Source of the DNA: Candidatus Hydrogenedens sp.
Lineage (GTDB): Bacteria; Hydrogenedentota; Hydrogenedentia; Hydrogenedentales; Hydrogenedentaceae
Direction: 5' to 3'
DNA length: 18,516 nucleotides
NCBI GenBank assembly: GCA_035378955.1
Contig: DAOSUS010000060.1
Location: forward strand, 1-18,516
Every line of letters starts with the position of its first letter. Position 1 is the first letter of the stretch. Positions 7,834 through 16,698 of the stretch are shown piece by piece. Both the position numbers and the translations under genes were made by a program. The notes below the pieces were generated by a model. The model searched no databases. It was not told the origin of the DNA and was given only the letters and a program-made list of their open reading frames with translations.

Positions 7834-9054
7834 ATGACTCATCGAGAACGGGTAATTCGTGCTTTAAATTTTTTAGAAACCGACCGTATTCCTATGGATT
7901 TAGGAGGTATGGACTCCACAGGAATAAGTGCTTTTGCATATCCTCATTTAGTTAAATTTTTAGAATTAGAGGAAAGGTTGCCTTATGTCCATGATACAGG
8001 ACAAATGCTTGCTTTGCCAGATTTAGATGTTCTCGATACTTTAGGCTGTGATGTAATAACAATTAGGATGGGGTTTGCAAATGGGTATGTAGAGGAAAAT
8101 CAATGGGATTATTTTGATTTTGGTGGTAGATTATCAGCAAAAGTGATAAACGCATCTTGTTTTAAAGTTTTAGAAGATGGAACAGTTACCCAGCCTGACT
8201 ATGGTTTAAGAATGCCTCCTGACTCTTATGTCTTTGATTCTGAACATGGTGGACAACCCGTTTTTTTTGACAACGATTTACCCGAACTTGATTTAGGAAA
8301 AATAAAAGAGGATTTGCTTAATCACAAATTAAGTGATGAGACGATAGAAAAAGTTTCGGAAATTTGTAAAAAAGCGTATGAGGAGACAGACCGTGCTCTT
8401 TTCTTAAATGGACCAATGCTGGGCATTGGTATTGGGAACTTTGGAGGAGTGGGTTATTTCCCATTACTATGTTTAACGAATGAAGAAAAAGTAAAGGAAT
8501 TACATGAAATTCTACTAAATCACGCTATTTCCGAACTGGAGAGATTACTTCCCCATGTAAAAGATTATGTCCATATATATATGTGTAATGCAGATGATTG
8601 GGGAACTCAAAGTAATCTTATTGCATCTCCTGATACATTTAAACGGCTCTTTCTTCCTTATTATCAGGAATTCAACAGATATATTCATACTCAGGCACCT
8701 CATATTAAGACTTTTTTACATAGTTGCGGTGCTGTTTATGACTTATTGGATTCTTTTATAGAATGTGGATTTGATATATTAAATCCTGTCCAATGGACTG
8801 CTGGGAAATACAATTATCATGACTGGAAGAAGAAATGTGAAGGGAGAGTGGTTTTATGGGGTGGTGGAATTGATACTCAAAAAACACTTCCCTTAGGTAA
8901 TAAAGAAGATATTATTAAACAGGTTTCTGAAATTGTATCCGTATTTTCCAGAGGAAGTGGATATGTATTTTGTTCTATTCATAATATTCTTGCAGAAATC
9001 GAACCATGGAAAATAAAAACAATATATGAAACTGCTCAATCAATAAAGGGATAA
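7834..9054 (+). CDS. Uroporphyrinogen decarboxylase superfamily protein, methyltransferase-like
   Basis: 406 aa with the URO-D/cobalamin-independent methionine synthase barrel fold: THRERVIRALNFLETDRIPMDLGG at the start, then GPMLGIGIGNFGG, FLHSCGAVYDLLDSFIECGFDILNPVQ and LWGGGIDTQKTLP. H296-x-C298 in the HSCG segment together with C380 in YVFCSIHN fits the His-x-Cys...Cys zinc site of corrinoid:coenzyme M methyltransferases (MtaA/MtbA type). True haem-pathway HemE lacks this site, so a methyl-transfer or demethylation role is more likely than haem synthesis. No corrinoid protein or partner methyltransferase gene is adjacent, and the substrate is unknown. It stands alone, 107 bases after panD and 63 bases before the sigma factor. 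Confidence is high for the family and low for the reaction. Confidence 0.8.
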   Translation: MTHRERVIRALNFLETDRIPMDLGGMDSTGISAFAYPHLVKFLELEERLPYVHDTGQMLALPDLDVLDTLGCDVITIRMGFANGYVEENQWDYFDFGGRLSAKVINASCFKVLEDGTVTQPDYGLRMPPDSYVFDSEHGGQPVFFDNDLPELDLGKIKEDLLNHKLSDETIEKVSEICKKAYEETDRALFLNGPMLGIGIGNFGGVGYFPLLCLTNEEKVKELHEILLNHAISELERLLPHVKDYVHIYMCNADDWGTQSNLIASPDTFKRLFLPYYQEFNRYIHTQAPHIKTFLHSCGAVYDLLDSFIECGFDILNPVQWTAGKYNYHDWKKKCEGRVVLWGGGIDTQKTLPLGNKEDIIKQVSEIVSVFSRGSGYVFCSIHNILAEIEPWKIKTIYETAQSIKG

Positions 9055-9076
9055 AAATCTTATATAAATCTTATAT
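9055..9076 (+). repeat. 11-bp tandem direct repeat before the ECF sigma gene
   Basis: AAATCTTATAT is present twice without a gap (9055-9065 and 9066-9076), starting within the last base of the preceding stop codon or just after it. It is 42 bases ahead of the sigma-factor ATG, within the likely promoter region. It could be a binding site or simple AT-rich duplication; there is no direct evidence for either. Confidence 0.6.
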
Positions 9077-9117
9077 AAAATTTAGTTAACATTAGAAACA
9101 GGAAAAGCGTTTTATAA

Positions 9118-9711
9118 ATGAATAATGACAAACCCAACTTTGAATCATACTCTGATGAAGATTTAGCCCTTCTCTGGAAGAAGGGTGACTTAAAAGCATT
9201 CGAAGAAATCGTTCGAAGGTATCAAGGAAAAGTTTATGCTACAGCATATCGGGTAACCGGTAATCGAGAGGACGCTCTGGATGTGACACAGGAAGTTCTG
9301 GTTAAAGCATACGAAAAAATAAATCAATGGGAACCACGAGGTTCCTTCTTACCATGGCTTTTAAGATTAACCGTTAACCGTTCTATAGATTACCTACGGA
9401 AAAGAAAAAGAACAAGCCATGAAAGTTTAAATGAAGGAATCGCTAAAGTTAATGAAGACGAAATACATTACATCGTTTCACCATCTAATCCTGCAGATTT
9501 ATCCAGAGCCAAAGAAATTGATGAAAAAATAAGAAATGCTTTAACTAAATTATCAAAAACCCAGCAAACAGTATTCGTATTAAGACACTATCAAGGTTAT
9601 TCTTTAAGTGAAATTGCGGAACACTTAGGATGTACCGTTGGTAGTGTTAAAGTTCATTTATTTCGGGCATTACAAAAATTAAGAAATGAATTAGGGAAAT
9701 TTGATTTATGA
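9118..9711 (+). CDS. ECF-family RNA polymerase sigma factor (sigma-70 group 4, RpoE-like)
   Basis: 197-aa regulator with the two conserved domains of extracytoplasmic-function sigma factors. Region 2 runs from about residue 28 (FEEIVRRYQGKVYATAYRV) through DALDVTQEVLVKAYEKINQW to LPWLLRLTVNRSIDYLRKRK. A linker of about 40 residues follows, then region 4 (LTKLSKTQQTVFVLRHYQGYSLSEIAEHLGCTVGSVKVHLFRALQKLR) with a helix-turn-helix that binds the -35 element. Its stop codon overlaps the start of the next gene, whose product is a likely membrane-bound partner, so signal-controlled release is expected. The Shine-Dalgarno is weak: AGGAAAA lies about 15 bases from the ATG. Target genes are unknown; autoregulation and the neighbouring pil/gsp genes are possibilities only. 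Confidence 0.92.
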   Translation: MNNDKPNFESYSDEDLALLWKKGDLKAFEEIVRRYQGKVYATAYRVTGNREDALDVTQEVLVKAYEKINQWEPRGSFLPWLLRLTVNRSIDYLRKRKRTSHESLNEGIAKVNEDEIHYIVSPSNPADLSRAKEIDEKIRNALTKLSKTQQTVFVLRHYQGYSLSEIAEHLGCTVGSVKVHLFRALQKLRNELGKFDL

Positions 9712-10787
9712 AAATCGAAATTGCTTCATGGCTTTACTGCATGTTTAATCCCTGCAGTTATTATGAAAAATTAATCGTTTCTGTATGTTGTGATGAAATA
9801 AGCGATGAAGAATTGTCCGAATTACAAAAGCATATAGAAAGTTGCAAAAAATGTAAAGAAAAATATGACGATATACTTCTTTTTTCTCAGAAAATTAATC
9901 AGGTTAAAGATGTTTTATATAGTACAGAAATTTTAGAAGATATAAATGTTATTCCTTATATTAGAGATAAAGTTTCCAAGGAAAAAGGTAAGAAAACACC
10001 CCTAATTCAACCCAAACTACAAATTGCATACAGTCTTGGAGCCATCTCTCTTGTCCTTATTTATGCATTTGTGAATATATTTATTTTACAAAAGCAGGAC
10101 AAGGTAGGAAATAATTCCGCATCGTTTACATCACTATCATCCCCTGAACAAGGAATCGTTACTACTTATGACGGTCCCTTAGAGAATCAAAAAGATAAAC
10201 TAAGAGAATTTATTAAAAATAATAATGGGCAATCCATTGCAGGACAAGCATTACTCCTTTTAGCCGATTTGGAATACACTTCATCAGAACATTATGATGA
10301 GGCTTATCGTTTATACTCACAATTAAGAAGCAATTACCCTAATATCTTTTCTTCTTCACCGGAAGCCGTTTATCGTTATAACCTTTTAGATGAGATAAAA
10401 AAAGATAAATTTAAACCTTTATACGAATTAAATTCTTCTCTTGCAAATAATGATAATTCTATAAAACAGTTAGAAAAAATAGTAGCCAATTATCCGGGGA
10501 CGATGGTTGCTAATTTAGCCGTTTCTTACATGATTGATTGTATAAGTAATTCAAGTAATCTTAATAATCCAGAACAAACAATAAAAGCCTTAGAAGATTT
10601 GAAAGGACATTTAACAGAACCCATAGCCATTGCTCAAGTCAACTATGTGTTAGGAAATATCTATTGGAATCAAAAGAAAGATTATGAAAAGGCGAAAACA
10701 TCATTTCAATATGTAGTTAATTCCGAATCTAAGCAACTATCCCCCCTTGCAAATGAGGCTTTAATGCGACTTGTTCATTTACCATAA
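9708..10787 (+). CDS. Zinc-finger membrane protein with TPR-like tail, probable anti-sigma factor
   Basis: Starts in an ATGA overlap with the sigma gene (9708-9711), strong evidence of translational coupling. The N-terminus holds a putative zinc-binding anti-sigma (zf-HC2/ZAS) motif, H42-x3-C46-x2-C49, in KHIESCKKC. One transmembrane helix lies at about 105-127 (IAYSLGAISLVLIYAFVNIF). The remaining 230 or so residues lie beyond the membrane and contain helix pairs resembling tetratricopeptide repeats: AGQALLLLADLEYTSSEHYD, then AYRLYSQLRSNYP, and near the end VNYVLGNIYWNQKKDYEKAK. The layout, with a sigma-binding domain inside and a TPR-type module outside, fits a sensor that holds the sigma factor until an envelope signal arrives. 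The sensed signal and any protease step are unknown. The sigma-inhibition role is inferred from position and motif. Confidence 0.72.
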   Translation: MKIEIASWLYCMFNPCSYYEKLIVSVCCDEISDEELSELQKHIESCKKCKEKYDDILLFSQKINQVKDVLYSTEILEDINVIPYIRDKVSKEKGKKTPLIQPKLQIAYSLGAISLVLIYAFVNIFILQKQDKVGNNSASFTSLSSPEQGIVTTYDGPLENQKDKLREFIKNNNGQSIAGQALLLLADLEYTSSEHYDEAYRLYSQLRSNYPNIFSSSPEAVYRYNLLDEIKKDKFKPLYELNSSLANNDNSIKQLEKIVANYPGTMVANLAVSYMIDCISNSSNLNNPEQTIKALEDLKGHLTEPIAIAQVNYVLGNIYWNQKKDYEKAKTSFQYVVNSESKQLSPLANEALMRLVHLP

Positions 10788-10834
10788 TTTTATAAATTTT
10801 CTATTTCCCTTCTTGAATATTTCTTCGTTTATAA

Positions 10835-10862
10835 TTGTATCCAGAGTTAAGGCATTTAAAAT
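10835..10862 (+). promoter_or_regulatory. Possible promoter of the gspE-gspF pair
   Basis: TTGTAT (10835-10840) and TAAAAT (10857-10862) are separated by 16 bases, just ahead of AAGGA (10865-10869) and the ATG at 10882. This would leave only a short leader. TATAAT at 10830-10835 is an alternative -10 box without a good -35. Both are by-eye matches in AT-rich DNA. Confidence 0.3.
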
Positions 10863-10881
10863 ATAAGGAAACCCTTTCTTT

Positions 10882-12615
10882 ATGATTGAACCGAAAAGTT
10901 TCGAAAAACAATTTGTAAAAGAAGGAATTATTAGCGAAGAACAGGCAAAGAAAATAAGAGAAGAAGCTAACGAAAAAGGTCTTCCTATAAGCCAAATTCT
11001 TATTCAAAAAGGGATAACCACAGAGGAAACGGTTTACTCCCTTTTAGCCAATTATTGCGGGCTCAATTTTGTTATTGTATCGAATACGGAAATTCCACAA
11101 GAACTAATAAAGTCTGTACCGGCTCGTTTTGCTACACATTATGAATTTGTTCCTGTAAAAGAAAAAAACAATACACTGGTTGTTGCTGTTTCTGACCCAC
11201 TTAATGCAGGTCTATTAGATGATATAAGACTTGTGCTAAAAAAAAGAATTGAACCTGTAGTAACAACACCCAAAGAAATTCAACGAGCCATTAAAGAATA
11301 CTACGGTGTTGGAGCAGATACCGTTGAAAGAATTTTAGTTAGTGAGGAACATACAGGTGAAGAGGTCAATTTAGAATCTACGGCAGTCAGTGCAAATTTA
11401 GGTGATGAAACAATCGATGCTTCTATAATTAAATTCGTAAACGAATTAATTGTTGAGGCAATTCGTGCGGAAGCAACAGATATTCATATAGAACCCTTTG
11501 ATGACTTTTTACGCGTTCGCTTCCGTATAGATGGTATTTTACATACAGTGCCCACTCCTCCTTCAATACGCAATTTTCATTCTTCTATCGTTTCGCGTAT
11601 AAAAATCATGGCAAATTTAAATATAGCCGAAAAAAGATTGCCTCAGGACGGAAAAATCATGGCAAATTTGGGTGATGGTAAATATGATTTGCGTGTTTCT
11701 ATCCTTCCTACTCCTCATGGAGAAACAATAAATATCCGTATCTTATCAAGAACATCTATGTTCCTTTCTCTTGATAAATTAGGTTTTTCAAGTGATGACA
11801 TTAAACTGTTTAATTCTTTTATTACAAAACCTTATGGAATTATTTTAGTTACAGGGCCAACGGGAAGTGGTAAAACTACAACTCTATATGCAGCCCTGGA
11901 TAAACTTAATCGAACAGACCGAAAAATTATCACCATAGAAGACCCAATAGAATATCAAATGCAAGGTATCACACAAATGCAGGTTCATCCCCGTATAGGG
12001 TTTGATTTTGCTACAGGTTTGCGTTCTATGCTTCGTCATGACCCGGATATCATGCTCGTCGGAGAAATTCGTGATTATGAGACCGCCGAGATGGCAATCC
12101 GTTCCAGTTTAACAGGGCATTTAGTTTTAAGCACCTTACATACAAATGATGCTCCTGGTGCGGTAACTCGTTTAATTGATATGGGTGTAGAACCGTTCCT
12201 TATATCAAGCACAATGATTGCTTCAATGGCACAAAGACTTGTCCGCAAAATCTGTAATCAATGCAAAACCAAGGATAATCCCGACCCGTATGTGTTAGAA
12301 GCCGAATTTGGTTACAAAAAAGAAAATAACGATATAATCTTTTATAAAGGGAGTGGCTGTGAACATTGTCGTTCTACGGGGTATCGGGGTCGAATGGCTA
12401 TTTGTGAAATTATGCCTTTCTCACCAATGATAAAAGAATTAACTGTTCAAAGGGCTACTTCCGTTGCTATAAAAAAACAAGCATTATCCGAAGGCATGAA
12501 AACATTAAGAGCATCTGGCTGGCAGAGGATTATGGAAGGATTAACCACAGTAGAGGAGGTATTGCGGGTAACAGCTGATGCTGAAATCATGGAGGAAACT
12601 CATGCCGACATTTGA
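10882..12615 (+). CDS. Type II secretion / type IV pilus assembly ATPase (GspE/PilB family)
   Basis: Hexameric cytoplasmic ATPase that drives (pseudo)pilus extension. 577 aa, full length. The N-terminal MshEN-type region (about 1-150) shows LPISQILIQKGITTEETVYSLLA and LIKSVPARFATHYEFVPV. The core has EATDIHIEP, Walker A GPTGSGKT at 325-332, an Asp-box region around TIEDPIEYQ and Walker B DPDIMLVGEIRD at 387-398. The His-box segment GHLVLSTLHTNDA follows. A zinc tetracysteine is formed by C458, C461, C493 and C496, as in GspE and PilB. The stop overlaps the start of the gspF/pilC gene by 14 bases. Sequence alone does not separate GspE from PilB here, because no pseudopilin, secretin or pilM-Q gene is in the window. 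I therefore give no symbol. Confidence 0.93.
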   Translation: MIEPKSFEKQFVKEGIISEEQAKKIREEANEKGLPISQILIQKGITTEETVYSLLANYCGLNFVIVSNTEIPQELIKSVPARFATHYEFVPVKEKNNTLVVAVSDPLNAGLLDDIRLVLKKRIEPVVTTPKEIQRAIKEYYGVGADTVERILVSEEHTGEEVNLESTAVSANLGDETIDASIIKFVNELIVEAIRAEATDIHIEPFDDFLRVRFRIDGILHTVPTPPSIRNFHSSIVSRIKIMANLNIAEKRLPQDGKIMANLGDGKYDLRVSILPTPHGETINIRILSRTSMFLSLDKLGFSSDDIKLFNSFITKPYGIILVTGPTGSGKTTTLYAALDKLNRTDRKIITIEDPIEYQMQGITQMQVHPRIGFDFATGLRSMLRHDPDIMLVGEIRDYETAEMAIRSSLTGHLVLSTLHTNDAPGAVTRLIDMGVEPFLISSTMIASMAQRLVRKICNQCKTKDNPDPYVLEAEFGYKKENNDIIFYKGSGCEHCRSTGYRGRMAICEIMPFSPMIKELTVQRATSVAIKKQALSEGMKTLRASGWQRIMEGLTTVEEVLRVTADAEIMEETHADI

Positions 12616-13834
12616 ATATGAAGTAAAAAAAGGTCCCACGGAGATTATCAAAGGTAAAATTGAAGCAGAATCCCGAAAATCGGCTGTAAGTCGCCTTCGT
12701 GAATTAGGTTATTTCCCATTAAAAGTTGAAGAAGTTTATTCTGCAAGCTCAAACGAAAAAAAAGATAGAAAAAGAATTACACTATCTGGCTGGGAAAGAA
12801 TTAAATTAAAAGATAGAAATGTTTTCCTTAGACAATTAGCAAACTTATTTGAATCGGGGATGGTTCTCACTCGTGCATTGAGGACTATTATAGAACAAAC
12901 TCCCAATCGAGCCATGATAAAGGTTGTTGAACAAATTTACGAAGATGTCCAGAAAGGAAGTAATCTGGCTGATGCTTTTGAAAAGCATCCCAAAATATTC
13001 TCTCCCATGTATTGCAGTATGGTTCGTGCAGGTGAAACAGGTGGAATGTTAGACGAGGTACTGTGGAGAATTGTTGCTTTTAGTGAGCAAGAAGAAGAAT
13101 TACGGGGAAAAGTAATTTCCGCACTAATCTACCCGGTGTTTCTACTAATCGTCGGGAGTATTGCCATTTTTATCCTGGTATCTTTTGTATTCCCAAAATT
13201 TATTGCTGTTTTTGAAGATTTTAACGCTCAATTACCTCTACCAACTATTATCGTAATGAAATTCTGTGGTTTTATGGGCACATGGTGGTGGGCTGTTATT
13301 TTTGTCGGGATTTTATTTTCATTAGCCATGTATTCTTATTTCAAAACATCAGAAGGGAAAAGGCAAAAAGATACCTTTTTGTTAAGATTTCCTGTAGTCG
13401 GTGGAGTTATCCAGAAGTATGAGATGGCAAAATTTGCAAGAACATTTGGAACACTAATGGATAATGGGGTTCCTGTCCTGACTGCGTTAAAAATTACAGG
13501 AGAAACGATGACCAATGCAGTGATTCGTGATGAAGTGCAAACTACCCATGATTTAGTAAAAGAAGGTGAAAGTATCAGTGATAGCTTAAAAAAATGCCCT
13601 CACTTCCCCCCTATTGTTGTAAGTATGTTCGCAGTAGGTGAAGAAAGCGGTAGAATTGGTATCATTGCTAAAAGAATTGCAGATGCGTATGATATAGAAG
13701 TAGATAGAGCCGTTAAAGCAATGGTTACATTATTTGAACCTACTTTGATTGTTATTATGGGTGTAATCATAGGTTTTCTTGTAATTGCAATGCTTTTACC
13801 TATGCTTACATTAACTTCTGCTATCGGAACATAA
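12602..13834 (+). CDS. Type II secretion / type IV pilus inner-membrane platform protein (GspF/PilC family)
   Basis: Polytopic platform protein that couples the ATPase to pilin assembly. ATG 12602 is chosen because it has GGAGGA 5 bases upstream and gives the family-typical N-terminus PTFEYEVKKG; the ATG at 12578 would only add eight residues. 410 aa, normal length. Two T2SSF domains are visible: FLRQLANLFESGMVLTRAL with MVRAGETGGMLDEVL, and KFARTFGTLMDNGVPVLTAL with MFAVGEESGRIG. Membrane segments lie at about 171-197, 222-243 and 380-405. It overlaps the upstream ATPase gene, so the two are translated together. The next gene on the strand is a rhamnosidase and not a pilin. Confidence 0.93.
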   Translation: MPTFEYEVKKGPTEIIKGKIEAESRKSAVSRLRELGYFPLKVEEVYSASSNEKKDRKRITLSGWERIKLKDRNVFLRQLANLFESGMVLTRALRTIIEQTPNRAMIKVVEQIYEDVQKGSNLADAFEKHPKIFSPMYCSMVRAGETGGMLDEVLWRIVAFSEQEEELRGKVISALIYPVFLLIVGSIAIFILVSFVFPKFIAVFEDFNAQLPLPTIIVMKFCGFMGTWWWAVIFVGILFSLAMYSYFKTSEGKRQKDTFLLRFPVVGGVIQKYEMAKFARTFGTLMDNGVPVLTALKITGETMTNAVIRDEVQTTHDLVKEGESISDSLKKCPHFPPIVVSMFAVGEESGRIGIIAKRIADAYDIEVDRAVKAMVTLFEPTLIVIMGVIIGFLVIAMLLPMLTLTSAIGT

Positions 13835-13860
13835 AATTAAATCTTAGGAAAGGGTATCTT

Positions 13861-16656
13861 ATGCTTAAAATGCTACTCTGTGTCTCTTTGTTCGTTTTAT
13901 TTATATCATTTTCATTAATAGCAGAAGACCTCTCTCCTATGGTTCCTTATGACCTCCGTTGCGAATATTTGAAAGAACCTTTAGGGGTTGATTTATTAAA
14001 TCCATGCTTAACATGGAAATTGAAAAATAATTCTTCAGAAAAAGGTATTTTTCAAACTGCATATAGAATTATTGCTTCTTCCAGTCTTGAAAAATTGAAC
14101 CAAAACGCAGGGGATTTATGGGATACGGGGAAAGTCAATCAAAACAACTTGCAAATACAATATGCAGGAAAAACATTAGAACCCGGGTTAAAAGTTTGGT
14201 GGAAAGTATGTGTTTGGGACCAAAAAAACCGTGTTTCGGAATTTAGTGAGCCTTCTTTTTGGGAAATGGGATTAATTTCGGATAATAACTGGAATGCAAA
14301 TTGGATTGAACCTCCTGATGAAATATATCCAAGAAATATGACTGATAAAGAAATTTTTAATTTCAATCCTGCTTTATTATTTCGCAAGGCTTTCGCTATA
14401 ACTGATAACATTGAAAAAGCAAGGTTATACATAACCGGTTTAGGCTACTATGAATGCTATATAAATGGAATTAGAATTGGCGACCATCAATTAGACCCGG
14501 GCTGGACAAATTTTAGTAAACGGGTATTCTATTCAGTATATGATGTTTCCAATTTTATCACGAATGGTAATAATGTTATCGGGGTGCAAATAGGTTCAGG
14601 CTGGTATAACCCATTACCCTTAAGAATGTGGAAAAGGTTTAATCTACGGGAATCACTGACTATTGGTATTCCTAAAGTTAAGGCTATGTTGGTGATATAT
14701 ACAAAAAATGGTGAAAAAATAACTTTAAATACAGATAAAAATTGGAAAGTAACTTTATCACCTATTGTAAAAAATAATGTGTATTTGGGTGAAGAATATG
14801 ATGGTAGAAAAGACCCAAAAGGCTGGAATGAAAACACTCTATTTGACGATTCAAACTGGAAAAATGCTATTGTTGCAAAAGATTTAAATCTTGGAAAATT
14901 ATTAGCCCAACCAATACCCCCTATCAAAGTAGGTGAACGATATTCACCACTAAACTATAAAAAAATCACAGAAAACAAATGGCTGGTTGATTTTGGACAA
15001 AATATGGCAGGTCGAATTTTTATGAAAGTTAAAGGAACAGAAGGTCAAAGAATTCAAGTAAGATATGGTGAACTGTTATATCCCGATGGTAACTTAAATC
15101 CAATGACATCAGTTTGGGGACAAATAAAAAATCATCAAATACCTGAAATTTCAGATGAGCCATTTACGGCAGAACAGAAAGATGTATTTATATTAAAAGG
15201 AGATGAGGTAGAAACTTTAACAACCCATTTTACCTATCACGGATTCCGATATGCAGAAATAGACGGAGTTGAGGATTTTTCTTCTATAAAGGAAATTTTT
15301 GCAGAACGCCTTCATACGGCTGTGGAAAAAGATGGAAATTTTGAAACTTCCGAAGGTCTACTTAACCTTATCCAAAAAATGTGCGATGAAACATTGTTAA
15401 GCAATTTACATAGTGTTCAGACTGATTGTCCACATCGCGAAAAATTTGGGTATGGCGGAGATATTGTAGCTGCCAGCGAATTTGCTATATTTAATTATGA
15501 TATGTCAGCCTTTTATAGAAAAGTAGTGAGAGACTTTGCTGATGAAATCCGTCCTAACGGGGGTTTTACAGAAACGGCTCCTTTTGTAGGCATTGCTGAT
15601 TGTGGTTTGGGAGAAGGAAGTGGACCTATTGCATGGGGTTCCGTTCATCCTTTATTACTATGGCAATTATACCAATATTACGGAGACAAAACACTTATTG
15701 AAGAGCAATATCCTTACGCTAAAAAATGGTTCGAATTATTAGTAAAAAGTGCAGAAAACGGGATAATAAAGCAATGTATTGGAGACCATGAAAGTGTTGT
15801 TGATAAACAAGTCGAAGTTACTGCTACCGCCTATTATTACCTAAATGCAATTTTGTTAGAAAAATTAGCAAACATTTTGAATTTACAGGAAGATAGCAAA
15901 TATTATCAAAAAACGGCTGAAGAAATTAAACAAAAATTTAATAATAAATTTTTTAATCCTGCGGAAGGGAAAATAGGTATAGGTTCACAGGCAAATCAAA
16001 CCCTTTACTATGCATTTTCTATGGGAACACCTGACCAACTTTCTATGGCAGGAAATTATCTTATAAATGATGTAATATCTCGAAATAACAAACTGACTAC
16101 AGGGATTTTTGGAACAAAATATCTACTCAGTACGCTTTGTGAATTGGATAGACAGGATTTAGCCTATCAAATTGTTATGCAAAAAGAATGTCCCGGCTGG
16201 AGATTTATGTTAGAAAATGGCGCTACTACATTATGGGAACACTGGGAATTTAGCGACAACACTTTTTCGCACAATCATCCTATGTTCGGTTCTATAAGTG
16301 AATGGTTTTATAAATATTTAGGAGGGATTTCACCTTCGGATTCTGCCTGTGGTTTTGATAAGGTAATTATTAAACCCATGTTTTTGTTACCCATTCAAAA
16401 AGTTAATTGTTCTTATGATAGTATCCGTGGCGAAATTATCTCACAATGGGAAAAGAAAAACCATGTAATTGACTGGCATATACAATTACCCCCCAATTGT
16501 GAGGGAAATATTATTCTTCCTGCTATGTTTAAGAAAATAACTGTAAATGAACAGGACTTACTCAATAATCCACATATATCTGATTACAAAACAGAAGGAA
16601 ATAAAATAAAATTTAAAATCCAGAATGGAAATTATAATTTCAAATTACTGAATTGA
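13861..16656 (+). CDS. Secreted alpha-L-rhamnosidase, GH78
   Basis: Removes terminal alpha-L-rhamnose from polysaccharides or glycosides. 931 aa. A signal peptide covers residues 1-21 (cleavage near SLIA/ED). An N-terminal Fn3-like region (PYDLRCEYLKEPLGVD, LTWKL) is followed by the beta-sandwich lectin-like domain (ARLYITGLGYYECYINGIRIG, LDPGWTNFSKRVFYSVYDV, IGVQIGSGWY). The (alpha/alpha)6 barrel and a C-terminal beta domain (GFDKVIIKPMF) complete it. D522, E527 and D534 in TDCPHREKFGYGGD have the same spacing I recall for D567, E572 and D579 of Bacillus RhaB. E793 in GATTLWEHW corresponds to its catalytic base E841. The start has GGAAAGGG upstream. The gene lies 26 bases after gspF/pilC on the same strand and could be cotranscribed. 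Linkage and natural substrate are unknown. Confidence 0.93.
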   Translation: MLKMLLCVSLFVLFISFSLIAEDLSPMVPYDLRCEYLKEPLGVDLLNPCLTWKLKNNSSEKGIFQTAYRIIASSSLEKLNQNAGDLWDTGKVNQNNLQIQYAGKTLEPGLKVWWKVCVWDQKNRVSEFSEPSFWEMGLISDNNWNANWIEPPDEIYPRNMTDKEIFNFNPALLFRKAFAITDNIEKARLYITGLGYYECYINGIRIGDHQLDPGWTNFSKRVFYSVYDVSNFITNGNNVIGVQIGSGWYNPLPLRMWKRFNLRESLTIGIPKVKAMLVIYTKNGEKITLNTDKNWKVTLSPIVKNNVYLGEEYDGRKDPKGWNENTLFDDSNWKNAIVAKDLNLGKLLAQPIPPIKVGERYSPLNYKKITENKWLVDFGQNMAGRIFMKVKGTEGQRIQVRYGELLYPDGNLNPMTSVWGQIKNHQIPEISDEPFTAEQKDVFILKGDEVETLTTHFTYHGFRYAEIDGVEDFSSIKEIFAERLHTAVEKDGNFETSEGLLNLIQKMCDETLLSNLHSVQTDCPHREKFGYGGDIVAASEFAIFNYDMSAFYRKVVRDFADEIRPNGGFTETAPFVGIADCGLGEGSGPIAWGSVHPLLLWQLYQYYGDKTLIEEQYPYAKKWFELLVKSAENGIIKQCIGDHESVVDKQVEVTATAYYYLNAILLEKLANILNLQEDSKYYQKTAEEIKQKFNNKFFNPAEGKIGIGSQANQTLYYAFSMGTPDQLSMAGNYLINDVISRNNKLTTGIFGTKYLLSTLCELDRQDLAYQIVMQKECPGWRFMLENGATTLWEHWEFSDNTFSHNHPMFGSISEWFYKYLGGISPSDSACGFDKVIIKPMFLLPIQKVNCSYDSIRGEIISQWEKKNHVIDWHIQLPPNCEGNIILPAMFKKITVNEQDLLNNPHISDYKTEGNKIKFKIQNGNYNFKLLN

Positions 16657-16664
16657 TTTAATCT

Positions 16665-16698
16665 AAAAAAGAAAAAAATCGTTTTTTACTCTTTTTTT
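16665..16698. terminator. Possible bidirectional terminator between convergent genes
   Basis: An A-rich arm (16665-16678, interrupted by one G) faces a T-rich arm (16682-16698, interrupted by ACTC) across a very short loop, between the GH78 stop and the stop of the minus-strand lipoprotein gene. On either strand it gives an A-tract hairpin followed by a T run. There are almost no GC pairs, so termination would be inefficient. The T-rich arm overlaps the last lipoprotein codons. Confidence 0.4.

Noticed and set aside
10801..11007. Minus-strand 68-codon frame
   Set aside because: It overlaps the start of the well-supported GspE/PilB gene and has no ribosome site or family motif; a shadow of AT-rich coding sequence.
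12578..12601. Earlier ATG for the GspF/PilC protein
   Set aside because: The ATG at 12602 has GGAGGA upstream and starts exactly at the conserved family N-terminus.
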